Shown here: in pieces, positions 16,158-24,975 of the stretch
Numbering within the stretch: position 1 is the first letter of the stretch
How the letters are laid out: every line of letters begins with the position of its first letter
NCBI GenBank assembly: GCA_964463355.1
Contig: CAYXBP010000016.1
Location: 1-41,312, forward strand
Origin: Firm-04 sp964463355
Lineage (GTDB): Bacteria; Bacillota; Clostridia; Oscillospirales; Ruminococcaceae
Reading direction: 5' to 3'
DNA length: 41,312 nucleotides
Program-made: the position numbers and the translations under genes
Notes under the pieces: model-generated
Databases searched by the model: none
What the model was told of the DNA's origin: nothing
The model's input: the letters and a program-made list of their open reading frames with translations, nothing else

Positions 16158-17828
16158 TCAGATATCCTCCTTTTTCACGATGAGATCTTCCATGGTGCCC
16201 CCAGGTGGCAGCATGGGTAACACAAACTCATCCTGTGCAATGGGGCAATCAATAACATAGGGAAGGTCACTTGCAAAGGCGTGCTGCAATGCGCAATGCA
16301 GCTCCGCAAGAGAAGCCACTGCTTCCCCAGCCGCACCAAAAGCACGCGCCACTGCACAAAAATCGGTTTGGCGTTCAAGCTTCGTCTGCGAATACCGTCC
16401 ATCAAAAAAAAGCGTCTGCCACTGGCGCACCATACCCAGCACGCCGTTGTCCATGATGAGAATTACAACTGGCACATGATATCGTACTGCGGTGGAAAGT
16501 TCATGCAAAGACATGCCAAAGCTGCCATCCCCTGTAATAAGAACACTGCGTTCTCCAGTGCCAAGTGCTGCACCCATCGCCGCGCCCAAGCCGAAGCCCA
16601 TGGTGCCCAGACCGCCACTGGAAATGAATCGCCGTGGGGCATGAAATCGCAGGTTTTGCGCCGCCCACATCTGATGCTGCCCCACATCGGTGGCAATGGG
16701 GGTGTTCTCCCCCAGGTATTCGTTAAGCGCAGAAATCACATTGTAGGGGGTCAATCCCTCTCGTCGATCGCGCTGCGCCACCTCGGCTGCACGCAGTGCC
16801 ATGATTTGTTTCTTCCACGCAGGATGCTTTTTCTCTTTCAGCAGTGGCAACAGTTTTTGCAGTGTACATTGTACATCACCGCGCATTCCGCAATTGGTCT
16901 GCACAGTTTTACAAAGCTCCGAGCCATCCACATCAATGTGTACAATCGTATCCGCTGCTTTGAATTTGCTGCGGTCGCCAGTAACTCTATCGTTAAACCG
17001 CACCCCCAGTGCAATAATACAATCGGCGTGGTACATCGCCAAAGAAGATGCATAATGCCCATGCATCCCCTGCATACCCAGAAAGCGCGGATGATCCGTA
17101 GGAATGGCAGAAAGTCCCATCATCGAACAGCCGATAGGGGCATCGATCTTATCAGCAAGGGCAAGCATTTCTCCTTGCGCGCCCCCCGATACTACGCCTC
17201 CGCCAAAGTAGATATAAGGTCTGCGGGCGGCATTGATATACGCCGCCGCCTGTGCAATACGGATCTCTTTTGCGGCAAAGGGTTCTATTCGGCTCACGGC
17301 GGGCTTCGGTGTATACTCACACATCGCCATCTGCACATCTTTAGGGATATCAATCAGCACCGGGCCAGGTCTGCCGGATTGTGCCAACACAAACGCCTCA
17401 CGCAGTGTATCAGCAAGATGTTTCACATCACCCACAAAGTAATTGTGCTTTGTAATGGGCAATGTAATACCCGTGATATCAATCTCCTGAAAGCTATCCG
17501 TACCGATCTGTGTGCTTGCAACATTGCCGCAAATTGCCACCAGTGGGACAGAATCCAAATGCGCCGTAGCAATGCCTGTCACCAGATTGGTCGCACCTGG
17601 ACCTGATGTTGCAAATACCACACCGACCTTTCCTGTTGCTCTTGCATAGCCATCGGCGGCATGTGCAGCACCCTGCTCATGGGCAGTGAGAATATGCCGT
17701 ATCTCCTGCTGATGGCGGTAAAGGCTGTCGTACACATGAAGAATCTGACCGCCAGGATAGCCGAACACGGTATCGCATTGCTGCTCCAGCAGCACTTGTA
17801 TCACGATTTCTGCACCTGATAACAGCAT
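16158..17828 (-). CDS. ilvB: Acetolactate synthase catalytic subunit, biosynthetic
   Basis: This 556-residue thiamine diphosphate enzyme condenses two pyruvates to acetolactate, or pyruvate with 2-oxobutyrate, in branched-chain amino acid synthesis (EC 2.2.1.6). The order is: N-terminal Pyr domain with the catalytic Glu in AHEQGAAHAADGYARATG, a central FAD-binding domain with GVRFNDRVTG, and a C-terminal PP domain with the ThDP motif GDGSFGMSLHE...MDN. A regulatory partner gene, ilvN, lies directly downstream, which marks it as the anabolic type. The ATG at 17828 (MLLSGAE) has AAAGGAG 8 bases upstream; the frame is open further upstream, but that would overlap leuB. Confidence 0.95.
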   Translation of the reverse strand: MLLSGAEIVIQVLLEQQCDTVFGYPGGQILHVYDSLYRHQQEIRHILTAHEQGAAHAADGYARATGKVGVVFATSGPGATNLVTGIATAHLDSVPLVAICGNVASTQIGTDSFQEIDITGITLPITKHNYFVGDVKHLADTLREAFVLAQSGRPGPVLIDIPKDVQMAMCEYTPKPAVSRIEPFAAKEIRIAQAAAYINAARRPYIYFGGGVVSGGAQGEMLALADKIDAPIGCSMMGLSAIPTDHPRFLGMQGMHGHYASSLAMYHADCIIALGVRFNDRVTGDRSKFKAADTIVHIDVDGSELCKTVQTNCGMRGDVQCTLQKLLPLLKEKKHPAWKKQIMALRAAEVAQRDRREGLTPYNVISALNEYLGENTPIATDVGQHQMWAAQNLRFHAPRRFISSGGLGTMGFGLGAAMGAALGTGERSVLITGDGSFGMSLHELSTAVRYHVPVVILIMDNGVLGMVRQWQTLFFDGRYSQTKLERQTDFCAVARAFGAAGEAVASLAELHCALQHAFASDLPYVIDCPIAQDEFVLPMLPPGGTMEDLIVKKEDI

Positions 17829-17857
17829 ACACTCACTCCTTTCTGCTTCACCCATTC

Positions 17858-18919
17858 TTACTGCAAGAATTTGCAAATCCGTTCGCCGCATTCTTTGCAG
17901 CCAATCAGCTTCATTCCCTCTGACATAATATCGGCTGTTCGGTAACCCGCATCCAGCAAGGCAGATACGGCATTCTCAATGGCATCCGCCTCCTTGGGCT
18001 GATCGAAGCTATAGCGCAGCATCATGGCAGCGGAAAGAATCGTACCAATCGGGTTTGCGATATCTTTTCCTGCAATATCAGGCGCAGAGCCGTGAACTGG
18101 CTCATACAGACCGCAGCTGCTCTGCCCCAGACTAAAAGAGGGAATCATGCCGATAGAGCCTGTGATCATGGATGCCTCATCAGAAAGGATGTCGCCAAAC
18201 ATATTCTCAGTGACGATCACATCGAACTGTGCGGGATTCTTCACAATTTGCATAGCGCAATTATCCACCAGCATATCGGTCAAGAGTACATCGGGGTATT
18301 CCGCCGCCAGACGATGCATTACAGCTTTCCACAAACGGCTGGAATCCAACACATTGCTTTTTTCCACCGAGCAGAGCCTGCCACGACGTTTTCTTGCCGT
18401 TTCAAACCCGATTCTGCCAATACGCTCGATCTCTGCCTCGCTGTATTGTAAAATATCCGTAGCAACGCCGTTATCGGTCTGGTGCTTGCCGAAATAGATG
18501 CCACCGATCAGCTCACGAACAATGATAAAATCAATACCTTGTGCCACAATAGACGCTTTCAAAGGCGAAACATCTGCCAACTGCTGCCAAATCTTTGCAG
18601 GACGATTGTTGGAATACACTCCCATACCTTCGCGCAAACGCAGCAAACCCTTTTCAGGGCGCAAATTCCCCGGAACACTATTCCATTTGTCACCACCTAC
18701 AGCACCCAGCAAAACGCTGTCAGAAGCAAGACATTTTTTCAGTTCGTGGTCGGGCAAAGGGTCACCATACTTGTCGATGGCGCAGCCGCCCATATCCACT
18801 GAAGTATAGGTAAAGGTATGCCCGTATAGCACAGCGACTCTGTTCATCACAGCAAGTGCCTGCGCAACAATTTCAGGGCCGATGCCGTCACCGCGAATCA
18901 CTGCAATATGCTTATTCAT
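17858..18919 (-). CDS. leuB: 3-isopropylmalate dehydrogenase
   Basis: This 353-residue NAD-dependent enzyme oxidises 3-isopropylmalate, giving 2-oxoisocaproate after decarboxylation (EC 1.1.1.85). Diagnostic segments are GDGIGPEIV at the N terminus, RELIGGIYFG, and the NAD site EPVHGSAPDIAGKDIANPIGT, which distinguishes LeuB from isocitrate dehydrogenase. The length is standard. The ATG overlaps the end of leuD by 8 bases, with GGAGG inside leuD. It has a Cys-rich tail (IGCKECGERICKF), somewhat unusual in these enzymes. Confidence 0.96.
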   Translation of the reverse strand: MNKHIAVIRGDGIGPEIVAQALAVMNRVAVLYGHTFTYTSVDMGGCAIDKYGDPLPDHELKKCLASDSVLLGAVGGDKWNSVPGNLRPEKGLLRLREGMGVYSNNRPAKIWQQLADVSPLKASIVAQGIDFIIVRELIGGIYFGKHQTDNGVATDILQYSEAEIERIGRIGFETARKRRGRLCSVEKSNVLDSSRLWKAVMHRLAAEYPDVLLTDMLVDNCAMQIVKNPAQFDVIVTENMFGDILSDEASMITGSIGMIPSFSLGQSSCGLYEPVHGSAPDIAGKDIANPIGTILSAAMMLRYSFDQPKEADAIENAVSALLDAGYRTADIMSEGMKLIGCKECGERICKFLQ

Positions 18920-19406
18920 GCGCCGCCTCCTTCAGGGATGCAAGCAACCCACCCTTACGGATGATATCCTGAATAAAAGGTGGAAAAGGCTGAGCCTGAT
19001 AGACCTTGCCCGTGGTTTCATCGGTGATGATTCCCGTATCAAAATTGACGGACACGGTATCCTCGGCGGCAATCTCCTCAGCCGCTTGTTCACATTCCAG
19101 AATGGGCAGCCCGATATTAATTGCATTGCGATAGAAAATCCTTGCAAAGCTTTTGGCGATAACGCAGCCCACGCCACAGGTTTTGATGCAAAGGGGCGCG
19201 TGTTCACGGGATGATCCGCAGCCAAAATTCCATCCTGCAACAATGATATCCCCAACCTTTACACGGCTGACAAATTCCTTGTCGATATCCTCCATACAAT
19301 GCAACGCGAGTTCATTGGCATTCGGTGTATTGAGGTATCGAGCAGGGATGATCACATCAGTATCTACATTATCGCCGTATCGAAATGCTGTTCCCCTGGT
19401 ATTCAT
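18912..19406 (-). CDS. leuD: 3-isopropylmalate dehydratase small subunit
   Basis: This 164-residue aconitase swivel-domain subunit pairs with LeuC to isomerise 2- to 3-isopropylmalate (EC 4.2.1.33). It has the family markers GDNVDTDVIIPARYL at the start and NFGCGSSREHAP in the middle, and the short length of the bacterial/archaeal LeuC2-LeuD2 group. It starts 3 bases after leuC and overlaps leuB by 8 bases. Confidence 0.96.
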   Translation of the reverse strand: MNTRGTAFRYGDNVDTDVIIPARYLNTPNANELALHCMEDIDKEFVSRVKVGDIIVAGWNFGCGSSREHAPLCIKTCGVGCVIAKSFARIFYRNAINIGLPILECEQAAEEIAAEDTVSVNFDTGIITDETTGKVYQAQPFPPFIQDIIRKGGLLASLKEAAHE

Positions 19407-19409
19407 GAA

Positions 19410-20669
19410 TCAATCCTCCCTATACTCCGTGATATAGCCTGTCAGCGCACTGGCAGCAGCAGTAAAGGGCGATGCAAGATACACTTCGCTCTCCACATGT
19501 CCCATTCTACCGATAAAATTACGGTTGGTGGTGGCAATGCAACGTTCCCCAGCCGCCAGAATGCCCATATATCCACCCAGGCAAGGGCCGCAGGTTGGCG
19601 TGGATACCACTGCTCCGGCATCAATCCATGCGGTCACATAGCCTCGTTCCACGCACTCTCGCAGAATCTGCATCGTAGCTGGAATGATAATACAACGCAC
19701 GCCCTCTGCGATTTTTTTGCCTCGCAGCACACGGTAAGCAGCTTCCATATCGTCCATTCTGCCGTTGGTGCAGCTACCGATGACCACCTGATCAATCGTG
19801 ATACTGTGCAAGGTGCTTGCAGGTTTGGTGTTCTCTGGTAGATGAGGACAAGCAACCGTTGGAACGATGCTGCAAAGGTCAATGGTGATGGTCTGTTCGT
19901 ATTCAGCGTCCGCATCGGCGGTAAAGATCTGCGGTGTACGCTCACATCTGCCCTGCATATAAGAGAATGCCGTATCATCCACAGGGAAGATTCCATTCTT
20001 CGCGCCCGCCTCAATCACCATATTGCAGATGCACAAGCGGTCATCCATAGAAAGTGTTGCGACACCCTCTCCTGCAAACTCCAGGCTGCGGTATAAGGCA
20101 CCATCTACACCGATCTGCCCGATGAGCGAAAGAATGACATCTTTCCCGCTGCAACCGGCAGGCAGTTTACCATTCAGTACCACACGAATGGCGGCTGGCA
20201 CTTTGAACCATGCTGTACTCGTTGCCATACCAGCTGCCATATCGGTGCTGCCAACACCTGTAGAAAACGCACCCAATGCGCCATAAGTACAGGTGTGGCT
20301 GTCTGCGCCGATGATACAATCCCCTGCGGTCACAACGCCTTGTTCGGGAAGCAGCGCATGTTCAATGCCCATTTTGCCCACATCATAAAAATGGCTGATG
20401 CACTGTTCACAAGCAAAATCGCGGCACTGCTTGCTCTGCTCGGCAGCTTTGATATCCTTATTGGGAACAAAGTGATCCAGCACAATGGCAATGCGGTCTT
20501 TATCGTTAACAGTGCCGAATCCTGCCTTTTTATACTCGTTAATCGCAACCGGAGTGGTGATATCATTGCCAAGAATCACATCCAGCTTTGCATGAATCAG
20601 CTGCCCTGGTATCACTTCAGGCAAGCCAGCGTGTGCCGCAAGAATCTTTTGCGTCATTGTCATGCCCAT
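19410..20669 (-). CDS. leuC: 3-isopropylmalate dehydratase large subunit
   Basis: This 419-residue [4Fe-4S] aconitase-family subunit carries the cluster cysteines in SCTNGRMDDM and in TPTCGPCLGG, plus GADSHTCTYGALGAF. The length is that of the clostridial LeuC group. The chosen ATG (MGMTMTQK) is one base after the leuA stop; the frame is open further upstream inside leuA, but AGGAGG sits at the end of leuA, 11 bases before this ATG. An ATG two codons later is also possible. Confidence 0.96.
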   Translation of the reverse strand: MGMTMTQKILAAHAGLPEVIPGQLIHAKLDVILGNDITTPVAINEYKKAGFGTVNDKDRIAIVLDHFVPNKDIKAAEQSKQCRDFACEQCISHFYDVGKMGIEHALLPEQGVVTAGDCIIGADSHTCTYGALGAFSTGVGSTDMAAGMATSTAWFKVPAAIRVVLNGKLPAGCSGKDVILSLIGQIGVDGALYRSLEFAGEGVATLSMDDRLCICNMVIEAGAKNGIFPVDDTAFSYMQGRCERTPQIFTADADAEYEQTITIDLCSIVPTVACPHLPENTKPASTLHSITIDQVVIGSCTNGRMDDMEAAYRVLRGKKIAEGVRCIIIPATMQILRECVERGYVTAWIDAGAVVSTPTCGPCLGGYMGILAAGERCIATTNRNFIGRMGHVESEVYLASPFTAAASALTGYITEYRED

Positions 20670-20670
20670 A

Positions 20671-22347
20671 TCAGCACGCTCCTCCTCGAACCATATTTGA
20701 AAACGCACTAAGCAGCGCGTTGGTATTTGCCTTCATAATATCAGTATGGGTACCGGCACCCCAGTAGATCGTACCATCTTCCGTTTCCAACCCAATATAC
20801 GATGCTGCCACACTCTGTGAGCCTTTGCCCTGCATACTATGCTGTGTAAAGACCTGTAAAGTATACTCTCTGCCGCTGTAAGCTTGCAGCGCATTGTTCA
20901 TAGCATTCAAAGAACCATTCCCCTCTGCCTGCACACGGGTCTGTTCACCGTTTTGCAGGAAGGTCACATCAATATGCACTGTATCCCGTTCTCGTCGGAA
21001 ATCAAACTCACTGACGGTCACGCCGCCTTTCAAATTCAGATACTGCTGTGTGAAGATATCCAGCACTTCAGGAGCTTTCAGCTCTCTGTGTTCCTTATCT
21101 GAGATGCCCTTGCACACATAACTGAGATGCTCACGCATACCAGGTGGCAGAATATATCCATATGTCCGTTCCAGCAGATATCCTATGCCACCTTTGCCAC
21201 TTTGCGAATTAACGCGAATGACATCTGCATCATAGGTGCGGTTGATATCGCTGGGATCAATGGGAATATACGGCACATTCCAGTAGGGGAGATGTTCTTC
21301 CTCCCGATATTTCATGCCTTTCGCAATAGCATCCTGATGGCTGCCAGAAAATGCCACAAAAACCAATGCTCCTGCATAAGGCGTGCGCTCATAAACGTGC
21401 ATGCCCGTGCAGCGTTCATAGATCTCGGTTATGGCTGGCATATCGGAAAAATCCAGCTTAGGCTCTACACCGTGGGAATAGAGATTCATCGCCAATGTGA
21501 CAATATCCACATTGCCCGTACGCTCTCCATTGCCGAACAAGGTACCCTCTACGCGGTCGGCACCTGCAAGCAAGCCCAATTCCGCATCTGCCACACCAGT
21601 TCCACGATCATTATGAGGATGCAGCGAAAGCGTCACAAATTCACGGTATTTCAAATGCTTGCTCATGTATTCCACCTGCGAGGCATACACATGGGGCAGG
21701 CTCATTTCAACGGTAACGGGCAGATTAATGATCACATTATTTTCCAAAGAGGGTTGCAACACATCCAGCACAGCATTGCAGACTTCCAGCGCATAATCTG
21801 GCTCAGTGCCGGTAAAGCTTTCGGGAGAATACTCAAACCGGAAATTGCCCTCGTATTCTTCTGCAAGCTGCTTAACGAGTCTTGCGCCCTCCACAGCGAT
21901 CTCCTTGATCTCCGCTTTGGATTTACAGAATACCTGCTCACGCTGCGCGACACTCACTGAATTGTAAAAATGGATGATAGCGTTATGCGCACCCTGACAG
22001 GCTTCAAACGTTTTGCGTATGATATGCTCACGGCACTGGGTTAACACCTGCACCGTCACATCTTCAGGAATCATATCGCGTGCAATGAGTGTACGTAAAA
22101 ACTCATATTCAGTATCGGAAGCAGCAGGAAATCCCACTTCAATCTCTTTGAAGCCCACTTGCAACAGCATTTGGTAGTATTCCAGCTTCTGTTCCAGGCT
22201 CATGGGGATGACAAGGCTCTGATTACCGTCACGCATATCCACACTGCACCAAATGGGGGCGCGTTCGATGCATTCCTTCTTCGTCCAGTCATTGCAGCAC
22301 TGAGGCGCAGGATAATATTCCGCACGATATTTAGCAGCGTTCATCAT
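20671..22347 (-). CDS. leuA: 2-isopropylmalate synthase (long, LeuA2-type)
   Basis: This 558-residue enzyme condenses 2-oxoisovalerate with acetyl-CoA, the committed leucine step (EC 2.3.3.13). The catalytic TIM barrel begins at WCSVDMRDGNQSLVIPMS, has the divalent-metal HPHNDRGTG motif, and is followed by a C-terminal LeuA regulatory domain (about residues 430-555) that binds leucine in characterised enzymes. The WTKKECIERAP start is typical for the LeuA2 form. Its ATG overlaps the ridA stop as ATGA, so translation is coupled. Confidence 0.96.
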   Translation of the reverse strand: MMNAAKYRAEYYPAPQCCNDWTKKECIERAPIWCSVDMRDGNQSLVIPMSLEQKLEYYQMLLQVGFKEIEVGFPAASDTEYEFLRTLIARDMIPEDVTVQVLTQCREHIIRKTFEACQGAHNAIIHFYNSVSVAQREQVFCKSKAEIKEIAVEGARLVKQLAEEYEGNFRFEYSPESFTGTEPDYALEVCNAVLDVLQPSLENNVIINLPVTVEMSLPHVYASQVEYMSKHLKYREFVTLSLHPHNDRGTGVADAELGLLAGADRVEGTLFGNGERTGNVDIVTLAMNLYSHGVEPKLDFSDMPAITEIYERCTGMHVYERTPYAGALVFVAFSGSHQDAIAKGMKYREEEHLPYWNVPYIPIDPSDINRTYDADVIRVNSQSGKGGIGYLLERTYGYILPPGMREHLSYVCKGISDKEHRELKAPEVLDIFTQQYLNLKGGVTVSEFDFRRERDTVHIDVTFLQNGEQTRVQAEGNGSLNAMNNALQAYSGREYTLQVFTQHSMQGKGSQSVAASYIGLETEDGTIYWGAGTHTDIMKANTNALLSAFSNMVRGGAC

Positions 22348-22739
22348 ACGGGATCCCCTGCCTTTCGCCGCGCAATCACTTCGATCTCCACCAACACATT
22401 CTTCGGCAACGCCTTCACAGCCACGCAGGAACGTGCTGGTTTCTCGGAAAAATACCTACCGTAAACGGTATTGAACGCGGCAAAATCCGCCATATCCTGC
22501 AAGAAGCAAGTTGTCTTAACCGCCATAGTCAGGTCGCTCTGGGCCGCCTTTAACACCGCCGCAAGATTCTTGCACACTTGTTCTGTCTGTGCCGCAATGC
22601 CTTGGTCTACCACATTGCCGCTTACAGGGTCAATGGGAATCTGCCCTGAGGTAAACACCAAATCCCCACAAATCACCGCCTGTGCATATGGCCCAATGGC
22701 AGCAGGTGCTTGATCCGTTTTCACTTGTGTAAACATCAC
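22344..22739 (-). CDS. ridA: RidA family enamine/imine deaminase
   Basis: This 131-residue protein belongs to the RidA/YjgF family, which hydrolyses reactive enamines and imines such as 2-aminoacrylate made by PLP enzymes. Visible are GPYAQAVICGDLVFTSGQIP and the C-terminal R-SCVAVKALPKNVLVEIE block with the conserved Arg and Glu of the active site. It is the first gene after the T-box leader, with GGAGAG before the ATG, and overlaps leuA by 4 bases. Its place in the operon suggests it protects branched-chain amino acid enzymes from reactive intermediates; that is inference from family knowledge. Confidence 0.93.
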   Translation of the reverse strand: MMFTQVKTDQAPAAIGPYAQAVICGDLVFTSGQIPIDPVSGNVVDQGIAAQTEQVCKNLAAVLKAAQSDLTMAVKTTCFLQDMADFAAFNTVYGRYFSEKPARSCVAVKALPKNVLVEIEVIARRKAGDPV

Positions 22740-22783
22740 GATCTCTCCTTTTCATTTTCTTTTTGCGCTTTCGAGATCGGATA

Positions 22784-23074
22784 CAGAAAACACCCATCTC
22801 AAAGCAAACGGACTTTGAGACGGGTGCAGATCACATACACTCGCGGTACCACTCAAATTGCGCACGTTGCGGCAGCAAAGCGTACGCCCCTCATCGAAGT
22901 CAAACAACCTCATATGCATTCACGCAGCAATCACGGGAGCCCTACTTTTTCGCGCTGCGATGTTCAGGTCTCCGGCTCGGAAGGGAGGGGCACTTTGCAA
23001 TCGCACACATCGGTTTACACCATCCACCGACTCTCTGCGCTGTACGCTTACACGCCTGCTTCGTCATCGCCTTT
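22784..23074 (-). promoter_or_regulatory. T-box riboswitch leader of the ridA-leu-ilv operon
   Basis: On the minus strand the leader has the Stem I base (GCGATG with CATCGC around a GA-rich K-turn), the AGAGAG bulge and GGTG-containing apical loop (around 23033-23010), the T-box sequence TGGTACCGCG (22851-22842), and a 14-bp terminator (22826-22813 with 22804-22791) followed by TTTTCTG. In this RNA class an uncharged tRNA stabilises the antiterminator. The TGGT bulge pairs with ACCA, so the tRNA must have A73; this fits Leu, Ile or Val and excludes Glu and Gly. I could not fix the specifier codon by eye; leucine is inferred from the genes downstream. Confidence 0.92.
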
Positions 23075-23080
23075 GTTTGG

Positions 23081-23109
23081 ATTATATCACGGATCACGCA
23101 CTTTGTCAA
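23081..23109 (-). promoter_or_regulatory. Sigma-A promoter of the T-box/leu-ilv operon
   Basis: On the minus strand a perfect TTGACA (23109-23104) and a perfect TATAAT (23086-23081) are 17 bases apart. Confidence 0.93.
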
Positions 23110-23216
23110 GGGGTTTACAGTTTTTTGTGATGGTGCATTTTCAGCACATCATCTGTTTTTGATCGGAATCCTTCCGTACAATTGCCGCATAATAGACTTT
23201 TGTAATTGCGCACACC

Positions 23217-24962
23217 TTATGCTGTTTGTTCAAATTGGCTGTTATAAAGATCCTTGTAAAAGCCGCCTTGCGCCATGAGTTCCTCGTGAGTGCCACTTTC
23301 GATCACATCGCCATCTTTCATAACAAGGATCAGATCAGAATTACGGATGGTGGATAGTCGGTGTGCGATCACAAAGCTGGTTCTGCCGCGCGTCAATTCA
23401 TTCATTGCCTTTTGAATAATGACCTCTGTTCTTGTGTCCACGGAAGAAGTGGCTTCATCCAAGATCAACATTGGTGCATCCTGAAGCATGGCACGGGCAA
23501 TGGTAAGCAGTTGCTTCTGCCCTGCCGAAATGGTCGTGCTTTCAGAAAGCACGGTATCCAGTCCATGTGGTAACGAACGGATGAATTTATCAATACCGCA
23601 CACTTTTGCAACGCGCATAATATCCGCATCAGAAATGTTTTCCAGATTATAGGCGAGGTTTTCACGCACGGTACCTTCAAAGAGCCATGTGTCTTGCAAA
23701 ACCATACCGAACATATCATGCACATCCTCACGACGAATGTCATGAATCGGCGTTCCATCCACAGTAATACTTCCACTGTTGATCTCAAAGAACCGCATCA
23801 AAAGATTCACCATAGTGGTTTTACCTGCGCCCGTTGGCCCAACAATCGCGACCTTCTGCCCTGGTTTTACCTTTGCGGAGAAATCCTTGATAATTATCTT
23901 GTCTGGATTTTCCGGATATGCAAAACGAACATGTTCAAATTCTACTGAACCAACCGTAGCTTCCGTTTTGTGCGCTGGTTTATTGCTTTCATCTTCAAAT
24001 TCTTCCGCTTCCAAAAAATCAAAGATACGGTTTGCGCCTGCCATTGCCGTTTGCAGATTGGTCATACCCTGTGCAATCTGCATTAATGGCGAAGTAAACA
24101 GCCGTACATAAAGAATAAAAGAAACAATCACACCAAATTTGATCGTGCCATTTACTGCAAGTGCCGCACCGATCACACAGACCGCAACATAAGCAAGGTT
24201 GCCGATCACATTCATCAAGGGCTGCATCATGCCAGAAAGGAACTGTGACTTCCAGTTTGCTTCATAAACCTTTTTGTTCAGTTTTTCAAAATCAAACAGC
24301 ACGGTTTCTTCCGCGCGAGAAATACGAACAACATCATGTCCAGAGTACATTTCCTCAATGTAGCCGTTCAGCGCACCGAGAGATGCCTGCCTTGCAGTGA
24401 AATATTTTTGTGAACGACTCATAATGAGTACGATCAGTATCATGCCGACTAAGGTAATCAAAACGGAAGTCAACGCCAACCGCCATTCGGTAACGAACAT
24501 CATAATCAAACAGCCTACAAACTGTGTTGCGGCACTGATGATAGTCGGCAGGCTATTGGTCATGCCCTGCTGCAAGGTAGAAACATCATTTGTGATACGG
24601 CTGAGAATATCACCAGTGGAAGTTTCACCAAATTGCTTTTGGGGTACCTTGTTGATCTTTACCGATAGATCGTGACGCATTCTTTTGGATGCTTTCAGCG
24701 TAACTGTTGCCATAATATAATGCTGAATAAAGCTCGCCACAGCACCAACCAGATAAAATGCAATCAGCAAAAAGCCGACCTTGGCAATCGCCGGCATATC
24801 AATTCCGCCAACAAGTCCATCAGAGATAATGTTGGTAATTTCGCCGATTTTATCTGGTGCAATAATGTTCATAACTGCGGAACCTGCCGCAAGGATCAGC
24901 GCTACAATCACAAATGGGAAGTTCCCCATATACTGAAATATTTTCGACAATGTCTTTTTCAT
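23217..24962 (-). CDS. ABC exporter half-transporter with canonical ATPase site
   Basis: This 581-residue protein has six membrane helices (about residues 15-310) and an ATPase domain (about 335-575): Walker A GPTGAGKTT, signature ISAGQKQ, Walker B MLILDEATSSVD with the catalytic Glu, and H-loop IAHRLST. With the gene just upstream it should form a heterodimeric type IV exporter, this subunit being the TM288-like canonical partner. The signature motif is ISAGQ rather than LSGGQ. The ATG at 24962 follows AAGGAGG; the open frame further upstream overlaps the partner gene. Drugs, lipids or peptides are all possible substrates. Confidence 0.92.
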   Translation of the reverse strand: MKKTLSKIFQYMGNFPFVIVALILAAGSAVMNIIAPDKIGEITNIISDGLVGGIDMPAIAKVGFLLIAFYLVGAVASFIQHYIMATVTLKASKRMRHDLSVKINKVPQKQFGETSTGDILSRITNDVSTLQQGMTNSLPTIISAATQFVGCLIMMFVTEWRLALTSVLITLVGMILIVLIMSRSQKYFTARQASLGALNGYIEEMYSGHDVVRISRAEETVLFDFEKLNKKVYEANWKSQFLSGMMQPLMNVIGNLAYVAVCVIGAALAVNGTIKFGVIVSFILYVRLFTSPLMQIAQGMTNLQTAMAGANRIFDFLEAEEFEDESNKPAHKTEATVGSVEFEHVRFAYPENPDKIIIKDFSAKVKPGQKVAIVGPTGAGKTTMVNLLMRFFEINSGSITVDGTPIHDIRREDVHDMFGMVLQDTWLFEGTVRENLAYNLENISDADIMRVAKVCGIDKFIRSLPHGLDTVLSESTTISAGQKQLLTIARAMLQDAPMLILDEATSSVDTRTEVIIQKAMNELTRGRTSFVIAHRLSTIRNSDLILVMKDGDVIESGTHEELMAQGGFYKDLYNSQFEQTA

Positions 24963-24975
24963 GTTGCCGCCCTCC

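Noticed and set aside
16281..17606. Long plus-strand open frame (441 codons) opposite ilvB
   Set aside because: It is the shadow of ilvB: no ribosome binding site, no domain, composition rich in His, Arg and Cys, as expected from antisense frames.
23118..23158. Plus-strand terminator next to the T-box promoter
   Set aside because: A GATGGTGC/GCACATC hairpin with TGTTTTT exists, but there is no plus-strand transcription unit to end; on the minus strand it lacks a T-run. It is left out as a feature.
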